Source: Desulfobacterales bacterium
GTDB taxonomy: Bacteria; Desulfobacterota; Desulfobacteria; Desulfobacterales; JARGFK01
Direction of reading: 5' to 3'
Length of the DNA stretch: 64,000 nt
Assembly (NCBI GenBank): GCA_029211065.1
Contig: JARGFK010000002.1
Coordinates: 39,630-103,629 of the forward strand
The notes beneath the pieces were generated by a model, which saw only the letters and a list, made by a program, of their open reading frames with translations, did not search any database and was not told where the DNA came from. Of this stretch, positions 55,275-63,920 are shown in pieces (positions within the stretch are counted from its first letter, which is position 1; each line of letters opens with the position of its first letter). Position numbers and translations under genes: made by a program.

Positions 55275-56057
55275 ATGAAACAAATAAAAGGCTCACAGGA
55301 GTTTTCATTGGAAAAAATCAACGGATCCGTACCGCTGTACAAGCAGCTTAAAAAAAGTCTTTACGATCAGATTGAAACCGGGCTTTTCAAGCCGGGCCAG
55401 TTAATACCTTCGGAGAGAAGTCTCTGTCAGCAATACAGTATGAGCCGCATCACGGTGCGGCGCTGTATTGAAGAGATGACCAATGAAGGCATGCTTTACC
55501 GCAAACATGGAAAGGGGACATTTGTCGCCCCGTCAAAGATTAAGCAGGGGCTGGCGCGCATCGTCAATTTCAGCCGGACGGTTCTGGAGCTGGGTTTGAA
55601 GCCTTCCACTGCGATTCTGTCCATGGAGTCGATCGCCGCCGATGCGCATGTGTCAAAGGTCTTTAATCTGCCCATTGCCACGCTTTTTCAAAAGCTGGCG
55701 TTACTGGGCAAGGGGGATGAAGACCCCCTGGTGTTGTATGAATCCTTTTTTCATCCGAAAATCGGTCGGAAGATGATCGGGGAAGCGATAGGTCGGGGAA
55801 AAAAGGGAATTCCTTTTTCAACATACGATCTGTACGGAGAACCCACCGGTATTTTCCCGGCCACGGTCAATCAGACCTTTGAGGCGACGGCAGCCGATGA
55901 CCGCTTGTCCCAGGTCCTGAATCTGGAAAAGGGTGCGCCGGTATTGCTGATTACATCGATTTTCCTGAATGGAAATCAGGAACCCCTTGAGTTCCGCAAG
56001 GCCACCTATCGTGCCGACAGATATAAATTTCATATCCTCAGAGAATTCTCCGCATAG
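55275..56057 (+). CDS. GntR/HutC-type regulator with UTRA domain
   Basis: A 260-residue regulator. The N-terminal GntR winged helix reads PLYKQLKKSLYDQIETGLFKPGQLIPSERSLCQQYSMSRITVRRCIEEMTNEGMLYRKHGKGTFV. The UTRA ligand-binding domain follows at about 100-255 and ends GNQEPLEFRKATYRADRYKFHI. HutC-type members bind small acids, sugars or amino-acid catabolites. The operon downstream has two palindromes that match HutC-family operators. The ligand is probably a substrate or product of that operon. Confidence 0.92.
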   Translation: MKQIKGSQEFSLEKINGSVPLYKQLKKSLYDQIETGLFKPGQLIPSERSLCQQYSMSRITVRRCIEEMTNEGMLYRKHGKGTFVAPSKIKQGLARIVNFSRTVLELGLKPSTAILSMESIAADAHVSKVFNLPIATLFQKLALLGKGDEDPLVLYESFFHPKIGRKMIGEAIGRGKKGIPFSTYDLYGEPTGIFPATVNQTFEATAADDRLSQVLNLEKGAPVLLITSIFLNGNQEPLEFRKATYRADRYKFHILREFSA

Positions 56058-56224
56058 CTGAAGCTAAATTGATGTCCGCTAAAAGTCGATCAACTCTCTT
56101 CCTCCAACTGATACTTCATTGCTGCATCTGATGCCTGTCTTGAGTCGCTCAAATCGGAAAGAATTTTACGAAAAAGTGTGTAACAGAATAATATAATTTG
56201 AAATTAATTTTTTTAAAATTTTTC

Positions 56225-56278
56225 TTGACACGCTGCCCACAACACTGGTAATTACCAGCATAACTGGTAATTACCAGT
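56225..56278 (+). promoter_or_regulatory. Promoter with two identical GntR operator palindromes
   Basis: TTGACA at 56225-56230 is followed by two perfect 14-bp palindromes CTGGTAATTACCAG at 56245-56258 and 56264-56277, centres 19 bp apart. The flanked form ACTGGTAATTACCAGT has the same ends as the ACTGGTCTAGACCAGT site known for DasR, a HutC-type GntR regulator. The sites would cover the -10 and start region. Confidence 0.85.
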
Positions 56279-56386
56279 CCGTCTTTTCACTTCACTTTTA
56301 TGCTCCATTAAGGGAGGGCATCAAACGTTCGTAATCCGGCAGCAGTCAAAACGGCATCAATCCAAATCAGCTTTACAAGGTTAAGC

Positions 56387-57046
56387 GTGTTTGGTTATAT
56401 TTTTATTGCGCCTTATCTGGGGGGAGTCTGGCAGATGCGGGGGCTCTCCTGGCGATTTCTGTTCAACTCCATTTATTATTCACCCTTGGGGATCTACGGC
56501 TCGGTGACCGGCATGTCGGCAACCTTCATCGCTATGTTCGTGGTTTTTGGTGCGCTGCTTTCGGTTTCAATCCTCTCACCGGCGCTGTTAAAGCTGGGGG
56601 TCGATGTAGTGGCGGCACACCTGTTTTTCATTTACTGGGGGGTGCTGGGCGCCATCACGCCGCCGACATGCGAAGCGGCGGTGGTGGCCGCCGGCATTTC
56701 AAAAGGAGACTGGATGAAAACCGGCCTCGAAGCGATGAAACTCGGGGCGGTCGCTTTTTGCGTGCCCTACTTCATGGTGATTCATCCGGCGCTTGCTGCA
56801 AGGGGAGCGCCTGGGGACATCGTTTTTGCAGCGGTAACCGGTTTTATCGGGGCGCTCACCATGGCCTATGGTCTTTTCGGATGGAAAGACAGCGACTTTA
56901 ACATCCCGCTGCGGGGACTGTTTTTCATCGGCGGTGCGTTGTTGCTTTTTCCCGGTTTTACACTCTCGCTGAGCGGATTTGGCCTGACGGTCGTCGCGCT
57001 GGTTTTGAACAAGCTGATTACGCCGAGAGCCTTAGTGTCCGCCTGA
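56387..57046 (+). pseudogene. Internally deleted TRAP transporter fused permease
   Basis: A 219-codon frame that starts at a GTG without ribosome binding site and keeps two separate parts of a TRAP fused permease. The first part (FGYIFIAPYLGGVWQMRGLSWRFLFNSIYYSPLGIYG to VVFGALL) matches the region around residue 150-200 of the complete permease downstream. It joins directly to the part SILSPALLKLGVDVVAAHLFFIYWGVLGAITPPTCEAAVVAAGISKGDWMKTG, which matches residues about 490-530. The N-terminus and the middle are lost, so it is probably inactive. It lies first in the regulated operon. Confidence 0.8.
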
Positions 57047-57175
57047 GTTGAGAATTAGGGTAATCAATTAATATTGCCCTCAAAGAGGATTTTTTTATGA
57101 CTTATAACATTACTCTCTTAAGCCTATTTTGGACAAGAGTGAAAATAATAAAACATACTATTTGAGGTGAACAAT

Positions 57176-58219
57176 ATGGGCGAGAATGAACGACTTACCA
57201 AAATAGGAGATGCACTCGATCGACTCATTACTGTGGATGTGAAGGCAAGGGGAAGTATCCCTATCCTTTATAATTTTGCCAGAGAAAAATTTAATGAACC
57301 GTTGACGATGCTGGCCGCCAAACGATTGAAAGAGCGCGTCACAAAAAGAAGTGTTGTCCTGATTGCGACAGGCTGGCCTGATCGCCCTTGGATAAACCCG
57401 GCAATTGCCGAGCTGGACGGTCCTCCCGGTGCAGCAGCGCTGGCCCGCGGGCTGCATATCGGTCTCAATGCGGTACCCATCGTTCTAATTGAGCAACAAT
57501 TAACGGAAGCTATGAAAGCATGCCTGACCGGGGCCGGTTTCAGGATTATGGAAGCACCCGAAGCAGTGGCCGCTATCTCCTCGCCGTCACCGATTCATGG
57601 ATGCGCGGTGCTGCCTTTTCCCGTAGACCGGCAAAAGGCGCAAGAGCGCGCTTTTGAGCTGATTGAGACTTTTTCTCCCACAGCGGTTATCGCCATTGAA
57701 AAGGGTGGCATGAACGAAAAGGGTGTCATTCATAATAGCAGGGGGGTTGATACGACTGCAGATATGGCAAAAGTCGATATGCTGATGGAAGCGGCTGCCG
57801 CCAAAAATATTTTAACTATTGGGATCGGCGACGGCGGCAACGAGATTGGTATGGGCACCATTGGTGAAGTTATCAGAAAACATATTCCATATGGCGCCAA
57901 GTGTCAGTGCCCCTGCGGCGGGGGGCTCGCACCGGCCACTGTCACCGATGCTGTCGTTCCGGCAACGGTCTCCAACTGGGGCGCCTATGGAATACTAGCA
58001 GCCTTGGCCGTCTTATCCAAATCTTCAGCAATACTCCATGATCCCCGGGTGGAGGCTCGAATTCTACGCATGGGCGCAGATGCAGGGCTCATCGACGGCA
58101 TGACGGGTTTTTGCATTCCCGGGGCGGACGGTATGGAAGACGGGATGCATATGGCCATGATTACTCTCCTGTCGGGAGTGGTCGAAGCCGCTATTTCTCC
58201 AGGCTATCTTTCCCGCTGA
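57176..58219 (+). CDS. DUF4392 / D-glutamate cyclase-like protein
   Basis: A 347-residue protein of the DUF4392 (glutamate cyclase-like C-terminal) family, related to the catalytic part of the vertebrate mitochondrial D-glutamate cyclase, which makes 5-oxo-D-proline. Visible conserved parts are VVLIATGWPDRPWINPAIAELDGPPGAAALAR, AIEKGGMNEKGVIHNSRGVDTT and TIGIGDGGNEIGMGTIGEVI. The ATG at 57176 has GAGGTGA before it. It lies in an operon with TRAP/TAXI uptake genes, AtuA-like and DUF4387 genes. It may work on the transported acid or amino acid; the reaction is not proven. Confidence 0.82.
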   Translation: MGENERLTKIGDALDRLITVDVKARGSIPILYNFAREKFNEPLTMLAAKRLKERVTKRSVVLIATGWPDRPWINPAIAELDGPPGAAALARGLHIGLNAVPIVLIEQQLTEAMKACLTGAGFRIMEAPEAVAAISSPSPIHGCAVLPFPVDRQKAQERAFELIETFSPTAVIAIEKGGMNEKGVIHNSRGVDTTADMAKVDMLMEAAAAKNILTIGIGDGGNEIGMGTIGEVIRKHIPYGAKCQCPCGGGLAPATVTDAVVPATVSNWGAYGILAALAVLSKSSAILHDPRVEARILRMGADAGLIDGMTGFCIPGADGMEDGMHMAMITLLSGVVEAAISPGYLSR

Positions 58220-58277
58220 TGTCTATCGGGATTTGAGAGCACCTATATCCAAACATATAAAAAAAGGAGGAAAAAAA

Positions 58278-59252
58278 ATGAGAAAAAAAAAGTTTCTACT
58301 ATGGTTAACCGGAGCAATTTTGGCGAGCATGATGGTCGCGGGGACCGCAATAAATGCCTTTTCTTTTAAAGAAGAGGATCTGGTCGTTATGTCGTCGGTT
58401 GTGGGAGGGGTAGGATTTCAGTATTCCACCGGGGTTGCCAAGGTTATCAAAAAAGTTGCTCCGGATATTCGCCTTACGATGGAATCAACCTCTGGTTATA
58501 TCGATAATGCCAAAAGAATGTTTGTCGGTTATGGACACATGGGATTGGTCGCACATGATACCGCCAGAATGGCGCATGCCAAAAAGGGCGTATTCGCGGG
58601 TAAAGGGACTCCGCTGTATGTTATTGCGCCTATTCACCAATTGCAGTGGCATATCATCGTCAATGCCGATTCGCCCATTAAGACCATATGGGACCTTAAG
58701 GACAAACGCGTTAATCTCCAGCCCAAGGGCAGTTCTGCGGAAAAGACAGGCACCAGCATATTCAGTGAACTGAATATCCCCATCACGCCCTCTTACCATC
58801 GCCATAGCGAAGCGGCCCAGGCGCTTAAGACCGGTATGATTGATGCCCACTTTCTAGGTGGATCGACCCCGGTTTTTATGGAATATTCCATGAGCACACC
58901 GATAAGGGTCATCGAATTTTCAGATGCTGACGTAAAAAAAATTAAAGAAAAACTTCCGCATCTTTCTCCCAGCCGCTTTCCAAGCGGCGCCTACTATAAG
59001 GGAACCCCGGACTCTGTTCAAAATATCGCCACCTGGGCACTGATGATGTGCAGGGCCGATGTGTCTGACGATCTTGTATACGCAATCGCCAAAGGAATTC
59101 ATGAACACAAGAAACTTATCGTTGAAGCAGCCAAAGGCGCTGAGGTAATCGATCTGAAAAACATCGGATATGTAACGGTGCCGGTGCATAAAGGCGCCAT
59201 TAAGTATTACAAAGAAAAGGGGGCTGAAATACCTGCAGCAGCGATGCCTTAA
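58278..59252 (+). CDS. TAXI family TRAP transporter solute receptor
   Basis: A 324-residue periplasmic binding protein of the TAXI type. The signal peptide is RKKKFLLWLTGAILASMMVAGTAINAFS. The mature part has the fold of TAXI receptors, with VVGGVGFQYSTGVAKVIKKVAPDIRL at the start and the DLKDKRVNLQPKGSSAEKTG segment. AAAGGAGG directly precedes the ATG at 58278. It delivers an organic solute to the fused TRAP permease encoded 73 bp downstream. Confidence 0.93.
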   Translation: MRKKKFLLWLTGAILASMMVAGTAINAFSFKEEDLVVMSSVVGGVGFQYSTGVAKVIKKVAPDIRLTMESTSGYIDNAKRMFVGYGHMGLVAHDTARMAHAKKGVFAGKGTPLYVIAPIHQLQWHIIVNADSPIKTIWDLKDKRVNLQPKGSSAEKTGTSIFSELNIPITPSYHRHSEAAQALKTGMIDAHFLGGSTPVFMEYSMSTPIRVIEFSDADVKKIKEKLPHLSPSRFPSGAYYKGTPDSVQNIATWALMMCRADVSDDLVYAIAKGIHEHKKLIVEAAKGAEVIDLKNIGYVTVPVHKGAIKYYKEKGAEIPAAAMP

Positions 59253-59325
59253 AACCTCATGCTGCTGTTTTCTACCCGGAAAAATATTTCCGGGTAGAAA
59301 ACCCATCCAATAGGTGAGGGAAAAT

Positions 59326-61221
59326 ATGCAACCACGCAAACTGTTTTTCTTTATCAGGCAAGAACACATCACATATTATTTACGTGTTATCGCATTGATC
59401 ACTGCAATTTTTCATTTGTACACGGCTGCCACGCTTCCTTTTGACGTTTTCGTTCAGCGCGGTGTTCACCTGTCGTTTGTGCTGGCGATGGTGTTTTTCC
59501 TTAAGCCTTTAAACAAAAACCATCCCTCTGAAATTGACTTTTTTATTGTGCTGCTCGCCTGGTTGTGCTGCGGTTACTTTATCCTGAACTGGGAGGCAAT
59601 TAGAGAACAGAGCGGCATTCCCTTAGGCATCCAGTCCCTTATCGGCCTGGTCACCGTGGTGTTAATACTGGAAGCAACCCGTCGCAGCACCGGATGGGCT
59701 CTTCCTATTCTGGTATTCTGTTTTCTATTTTATGCTAAATTCGGAAATATTTTTCCCCGCTCTTGGGGATTTCCCGGTCTTTCGTTTGACAGAATCTTTG
59801 GCTATCTTTACCTGACCTCCGACGGCATTTGGAGCCTTCCACTTGGGGTATCGTCGACCGTACTTGTTTTGTTTATGATCTTTGGTTCTATTCTCAATAG
59901 TGCGGGGGTTGGAAATTTTTTTACGGATTTTTCTTTTGCATTGGCCGGGAGGCTGGCGGGCGGTCCGGCACAAGTAGCGGTCATCAGCAGCGCGCTTCTG
60001 GGAACCGTAACCGGCAGTTCCACCGCAAATGTGGCCACCACCGGCTCGTTTACTATACCCTTGATGAAAAGCAAAGGGTATCAACCTCACTTTGCCGCTG
60101 GGGTAGAAGCGGTCGCTTCAACCGGGGCCCAAATCATGCCGCCGATTATGGGAGCCGGCGCCTTCATCATGGCGGACATGCTCAATATTCCTTACTCAAA
60201 CATTATAAAAGCTGCCGCACTGCCTGCTGTTTTATATTTCTTAGGGGTTCTATTGGCCGTAAGATTTGAAGCTTATCGAACCAACCTGGTCTCAGACCAT
60301 GAAAGTGAAAAGATGACTAAGATTATATTTCAGCAGGGTTACCTCTTTATCCCGGTTATCGTCATCATCTATTTTATTATTGAAGGGCATTCGCCCATGA
60401 AAGCTTGCTGGTATGGAATCATCACAACGCTTTTGGTAAGTTCTTTTAAGAAAAAAACCAGGCTGAACTACAAGAAAATTCTTAAGGCCTTGGAAGAAGG
60501 AGCAAAAAACGTTGTGGGTATCGCCAGCGCATGTGCCTGTGCCGGAATCGTTTTAGGCGTAATGAACATGACCGGGCTCGGCATCAAGGTTACAACGCTC
60601 ATTGTCGAGTTGTCCGGAGGGTATTTACCTTACGCGCTCTTACTTTCCATGCTCAGCAGTTTAATTCTGGGTCTTGAATTACCCACGGCCGTTGCCTATG
60701 TTATCGCTGCCGCTGCAGCGGCGCCGGCTCTTATAGCCCTTGGCGTTCCACCGCTTGTGGCGCATATGTTTATATTTTATTTTTCCATCCTCGGGACCAT
60801 TACACCGCCGGTTTGTTTATCCGTGTATGTGGCCGCGGGTATTGCAGAGGCGCATTGGTTGAAAACAGCCGGTGTGGCAATAAAGCTGGCGCTTCCTGCC
60901 TGGATTCTTCCTTATATGTTCGTTTACAACAATGCGCTTCTGGGAATGGCAACTCCTCTAAAAGTTGTTTATTCTTTCGTGACCGGACTGATTGGGATGT
61001 TTTTTCTGGCCGCTGGAGTCATCGGATACTTTTTTAAGGCATGCGGCTTCGTTGAACGTCTATTGCTTGCACTTGCCGGGTTGGTGTTGATTATTCCGGA
61101 GGTATATACCGACATTATCGGTTTTGCGCTTGGGATAGCACTCATTTTATACCAAAAGTATTGGGATCGTATAAAAAATTACAACAAAAACAGCAGTCAA
61201 TCTAAGGAGGTTAGAAGATGA
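59326..61221 (+). CDS. TRAP transporter fused permease (TAXI-linked)
   Basis: A 631-residue inner-membrane permease in which the small (4-helix) and large (12-helix) TRAP subunits are fused. The second half has ALLGTVTGSSTANVATTGSFTIPLMKSKGY and STGAQIMPPIMGAGAFIMADML, the hallmark of DctM-like transporters, with further LGLELPTAVAYVIAAAAAAPALIALGV near the end. AGGTGAGGG lies before the ATG at 59326. It takes up an organic acid with sodium ions together with the TAXI receptor. The stop overlaps the AtuA start. Confidence 0.93.
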   Translation: MQPRKLFFFIRQEHITYYLRVIALITAIFHLYTAATLPFDVFVQRGVHLSFVLAMVFFLKPLNKNHPSEIDFFIVLLAWLCCGYFILNWEAIREQSGIPLGIQSLIGLVTVVLILEATRRSTGWALPILVFCFLFYAKFGNIFPRSWGFPGLSFDRIFGYLYLTSDGIWSLPLGVSSTVLVLFMIFGSILNSAGVGNFFTDFSFALAGRLAGGPAQVAVISSALLGTVTGSSTANVATTGSFTIPLMKSKGYQPHFAAGVEAVASTGAQIMPPIMGAGAFIMADMLNIPYSNIIKAAALPAVLYFLGVLLAVRFEAYRTNLVSDHESEKMTKIIFQQGYLFIPVIVIIYFIIEGHSPMKACWYGIITTLLVSSFKKKTRLNYKKILKALEEGAKNVVGIASACACAGIVLGVMNMTGLGIKVTTLIVELSGGYLPYALLLSMLSSLILGLELPTAVAYVIAAAAAAPALIALGVPPLVAHMFIFYFSILGTITPPVCLSVYVAAGIAEAHWLKTAGVAIKLALPAWILPYMFVYNNALLGMATPLKVVYSFVTGLIGMFFLAAGVIGYFFKACGFVERLLLALAGLVLIIPEVYTDIIGFALGIALILYQKYWDRIKNYNKNSSQSKEVRR

Positions 61222-62588
61222 AGAAGCGTCAGATGCGGATTCTTTGCCCCAACGGACATATGGGGTTTGCGCCGACCAAGGAGGAAAGCTTCTGGATCGG
61301 CGCGGAAACAAAACCGGATTATTACTGCTGCGATTCCGGCAGCGATGATATCGGTCCGAACCCGCTGGGCAGCGATATCTGCGTGAGCCCCTATGAGTGG
61401 CAAAAACATGATCTGGAGCTTATGCTCCTTGCGGCGCGTAAACAGGGGGTGCCCATGATGGTGGGTTCGGCCGGCGATACGGGAACCAACAGCCGGGTCG
61501 ACCGGTACGTACAGATGATCCGGGATCTGGCAAAAAAGCACCGCCTGGCGCCTTTTAAGCTGGTCAGCTTCTATTCGGAGCTGGAAAAATCGTATGTACA
61601 GCACAAGATGCAAGAAGGCTCCGTGGTGGCGGGATTGGAAGGCCGCCCGGATCTGACCCTGGAAGCGCTTGAAAAAACCGACCGGATTGTGGCCATGGCC
61701 GGCGTGCATCCCTTTGTCCGGGCACTGGAGATGGGCGCCGACGTGGTGATCGGCGGCAGAAGCAGCGATGCCGCTATTTTTGCCGCAGCAGCGATATTCG
61801 AGGGGATTCCCGAAAACCATGCCTATTATGTCGGCAAGGTCCTGGAATGCGCCTCGTTCTGCGCAGAACCGTACATGGCCAAGGAAACCGTAATCGGAAC
61901 CGTTACCCGCGACGACGTAAAGGTTACGGCCATGCACCCGAAGCAGCGCTGCACCATCGCCTCGGTGGCCGGTCATGCCATGTACGAACGATCGAATGCC
62001 TATTTCGAGTATTTTGCGGGCGGCACCCTCGATATGACCCACTGCCGCTACGAGCAGGTGGATGAAAAGACCACCCGAATCACCGGCCAGGTCTTTCTTC
62101 CCACCGAGGGAAAAATCAAGGTAAAGCTTGAGGGGTCGGGAAAAGTCGGCGAGCGATTCATCGGCATTGTCGGTATTCGCGATCCCTACACCATTGCCAA
62201 TATCGACAAGGTCATCGACTGGGCGCGCAGCCAGGTGGACGAACGGTTTGCCGGTCAGACCTACCAGCTCTTCTATCACATCTACGGTAAAAACGGCGTC
62301 ATGGGTGCGCTGGAGCCGGTAAAGGAGATCCGGTCCCACGAACTCTGCGTTGTCACAGAAGGCATCGCTCCATCGAAAGAGATGGCCGAGGAGGTGGCGC
62401 TGATCGGTTCCCGGCAGATTTTTTATGCCCGGCTGCCGGAGGTGAAAGGGACCGCCGGCACGGCCGCATTTCTCGTCGACGGCGTTCTGCCGGCGCCGCC
62501 GGCCTATATGTGGACCATGAACCATGTACTGCCGGTGGATGATCCGCTGGAATTTATCCGGTTCAATGAATTTACGATCCAATCATGA
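61218..62588 (+). CDS. AtuA-like protein (DUF1446)
   Basis: A 456-residue protein of the acyclic terpene utilization AtuA-like family (DUF1446). It has DSGSDDIGPNPLGSD near the front, VGSAGDTGTNSRVDRY, and GADVVIGGRSSDAAIFAAAAIFEG. It begins in an ATGA overlap with the permease gene and has AAGGAGG upstream. Its stop overlaps the next gene as well. DUF1446 and DUF4387 often lie together and are thought to form a two-part enzyme, but the reaction remains unknown. With TRAP uptake it suggests catabolism of a hydroxy or branched acid. Confidence 0.88.
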   Translation: MKKRQMRILCPNGHMGFAPTKEESFWIGAETKPDYYCCDSGSDDIGPNPLGSDICVSPYEWQKHDLELMLLAARKQGVPMMVGSAGDTGTNSRVDRYVQMIRDLAKKHRLAPFKLVSFYSELEKSYVQHKMQEGSVVAGLEGRPDLTLEALEKTDRIVAMAGVHPFVRALEMGADVVIGGRSSDAAIFAAAAIFEGIPENHAYYVGKVLECASFCAEPYMAKETVIGTVTRDDVKVTAMHPKQRCTIASVAGHAMYERSNAYFEYFAGGTLDMTHCRYEQVDEKTTRITGQVFLPTEGKIKVKLEGSGKVGERFIGIVGIRDPYTIANIDKVIDWARSQVDERFAGQTYQLFYHIYGKNGVMGALEPVKEIRSHELCVVTEGIAPSKEMAEEVALIGSRQIFYARLPEVKGTAGTAAFLVDGVLPAPPAYMWTMNHVLPVDDPLEFIRFNEFTIQS

Positions 62589-62599
62589 GAGGTGCGTTG

Positions 62600-62929
62600 A
62601 TGAAAACAAAAAAGCTGGTGGAACTTGCCAAAACGATCCGGAGCAAGAATGCGGGCACGGACCGGATTACCTTTGATATTATTTTTCGGGAAAAGGAAAA
62701 TTACGAACTGGTGAAAAAGAGCCGGGCGTTGAGTAAAAAAACGATGGCAAAGCTATTCAGCATCCCGGAGGACCGTATCAGCGATTTTCTTGAATTCGAT
62801 CCGGCCTATGCGATCAAGTTCACCATCCGGCGCGAACAGCCCAGCGGCAGCCCGGGTGATGCGGACATCTTCGGCTGCCAGCAGTACCCGCCGCTGCTGG
62901 ATGTTGAAATACCGCTGCCGGCACAATGA
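62600..62929 (+). CDS. DUF4387 family protein
   Basis: A 109-residue protein of the DUF4387 family, the small partner of DUF1446 proteins. It reads KLVELAKTIRSKNAGTDRITFDIIFREKENYELVKKS and ends DIFGCQQYPPLLDVEIPLPAQ. The ATG at 62600 has GAGAGG upstream, and an ATG at 62585 overlapping the previous stop is another possible start. The close overlap with the AtuA gene supports a physical complex of both products. Confidence 0.88.
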   Translation: MKTKKLVELAKTIRSKNAGTDRITFDIIFREKENYELVKKSRALSKKTMAKLFSIPEDRISDFLEFDPAYAIKFTIRREQPSGSPGDADIFGCQQYPPLLDVEIPLPAQ

Positions 62930-63025
62930 AACAACAGGCTTTGGCGGCAGATAAATTCATGACGCCGGCTGTCTTGCCGCAGAAGTGATTAGAAGTCACT
63001 TCAAAACCCCGTCTGAGGTCTGATA

Positions 63026-63059
63026 GTCCCGCTGTAAGCGGGATTGCGAGCCTCTTCAA
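63026..63059 (+). repeat. Dispersed hairpin repeat, copy 4
   Basis: GTCCCGC, TGTAA, GCGGGAT and then TGCGAGCCTCTTCAA. It matches the right flank TGCAGGGCTCTTCAA of copy 3 at most positions. Confidence 0.65.
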
Positions 63060-63074
63060 AATGCTCACAACTCC

Positions 63075-63102
63075 TCCCGCCTTGGCGGGACGGCGCTTTT
63101 TT
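63075..63102 (+). terminator. Hairpin with T-run, probably terminator of the TRAP-AtuA operon
   Basis: TCCCGC (63075-63080), CTTG, GCGGGA (63085-63090), a short CGGCGC stretch and TTTTTT. It resembles the hairpin repeat core, so it could be a partial repeat copy used as a terminator. Confidence 0.5.
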
Positions 63103-63398
63103 ATCGGCTTGCGCCTTGTTCTCAGACCTGATCCAAGGTTTTGAAATGGCTTCTATAACCGATCTCATTTTTTGAGACATGTTCCATTTTCATGCAGCAC
63201 GAAAAACGGCGTTTTATGGAATCCGAACCGCCGACACAGGAAATGCTGGATATCCGCCGGAAAGAGATCGACCCCCAGAAACTTATCCATTAGTAAAATA
63301 TCTGTTTTAATAAATTTTAAATCCAGTTATAATCCCTCTAAAAAACGCCGGTGAAAGGCGTTTTATTTTTTAAATTCGTTTCAAAAGGTATTTCGCGC

Positions 63399-63872
63399 GT
63401 GGAAAAAAACAAGACAGTTATCGGGATTGTTTCAGACACCCATGGTCTGTTGCGTAATAGTGTTGTGGATGAATTAAATGGTTCAGCCCTGATCGTTCAT
63501 GCCGGGGATTTTGATACGCCCGAGGTTCTGGCGGAAATAAAAAAAATTGCGCCGGTTTTGGCCGCCCGGGGCAACATGGACAGGGGAACCTGGGCGGAAG
63601 GTTTTGCAGCATTCGATCTTACCGAAATAGCTGAAAACAGGCTGTGCGTGATTCACGACCTTCACCATCTGGACCTGGATCCGACAGCGGCCGGCATCGC
63701 CGCGGTCATCTCCGGACATACGCACCAGCCCGCAATCAGCGAACACAAAGGCGTCCTGTACATCAATCCCGGCAGCGCCGGGCCGCGAAGGTCCGGAAAG
63801 CCCCTATCGGTTGCCAAGCTGGTCATTCAAAACGGAAGGCTGGTGCCGGAGATCGTTATACTTGATGACTAG
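63399..63872 (+). CDS. YfcE/MJ0936-type metallophosphoesterase
   Basis: A 157-residue metallophosphoesterase of the YfcE/MJ0936 type. The metal-binding motifs are SDTHG near the start, HAGDFDTPE, ARGNMDRG, VIHDLHH and SGHTHQPA, in correct order and with short family length. The GTG at 63399 (VEKNKTVIG) is chosen as the start; another GTG at 63351 would add 16 hydrophobic residues. AAAAGG lies 11 bp before the chosen start. The family hydrolyses phosphodiesters, and the natural substrate is unknown. Confidence 0.9.
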   Translation: MEKNKTVIGIVSDTHGLLRNSVVDELNGSALIVHAGDFDTPEVLAEIKKIAPVLAARGNMDRGTWAEGFAAFDLTEIAENRLCVIHDLHHLDLDPTAAGIAAVISGHTHQPAISEHKGVLYINPGSAGPRRSGKPLSVAKLVIQNGRLVPEIVILDD

Positions 63873-63884
63873 CGCCTTAAGGGT

Positions 63885-63920
63885 GACGAGTGACGAGGGA
63901 CGAATGACGAGGGACGAAAT
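63885..63920. repeat. GTGACGAG low-complexity repeat
   Basis: GGTGACGAGTGACGAGGGAC, then GAATGACGAGGGACGAA. The complement of this word family is spread through 31890-32100, and a single word is at 52278. Confidence 0.6.

Larger units (their letters stand above)
62930..63398. other. 469-bp spacer with repeats
   Basis: The spacer contains hairpin repeat copy 4 and a second small hairpin. A 33-codon frame at 63192-63293 (MLDIRRKEIDPQKLIH at its end) may be the tail of a lost gene or a chance frame. No other gene is seen. Confidence 0.45.

Noticed and set aside
61197..62582. Leftward open frame of 461 codons opposite the AtuA-like gene
   Set aside because: It is a shadow of the strong rightward AtuA frame, which has family motifs and overlapping operon neighbours; the shadow protein has no recognisable motif.
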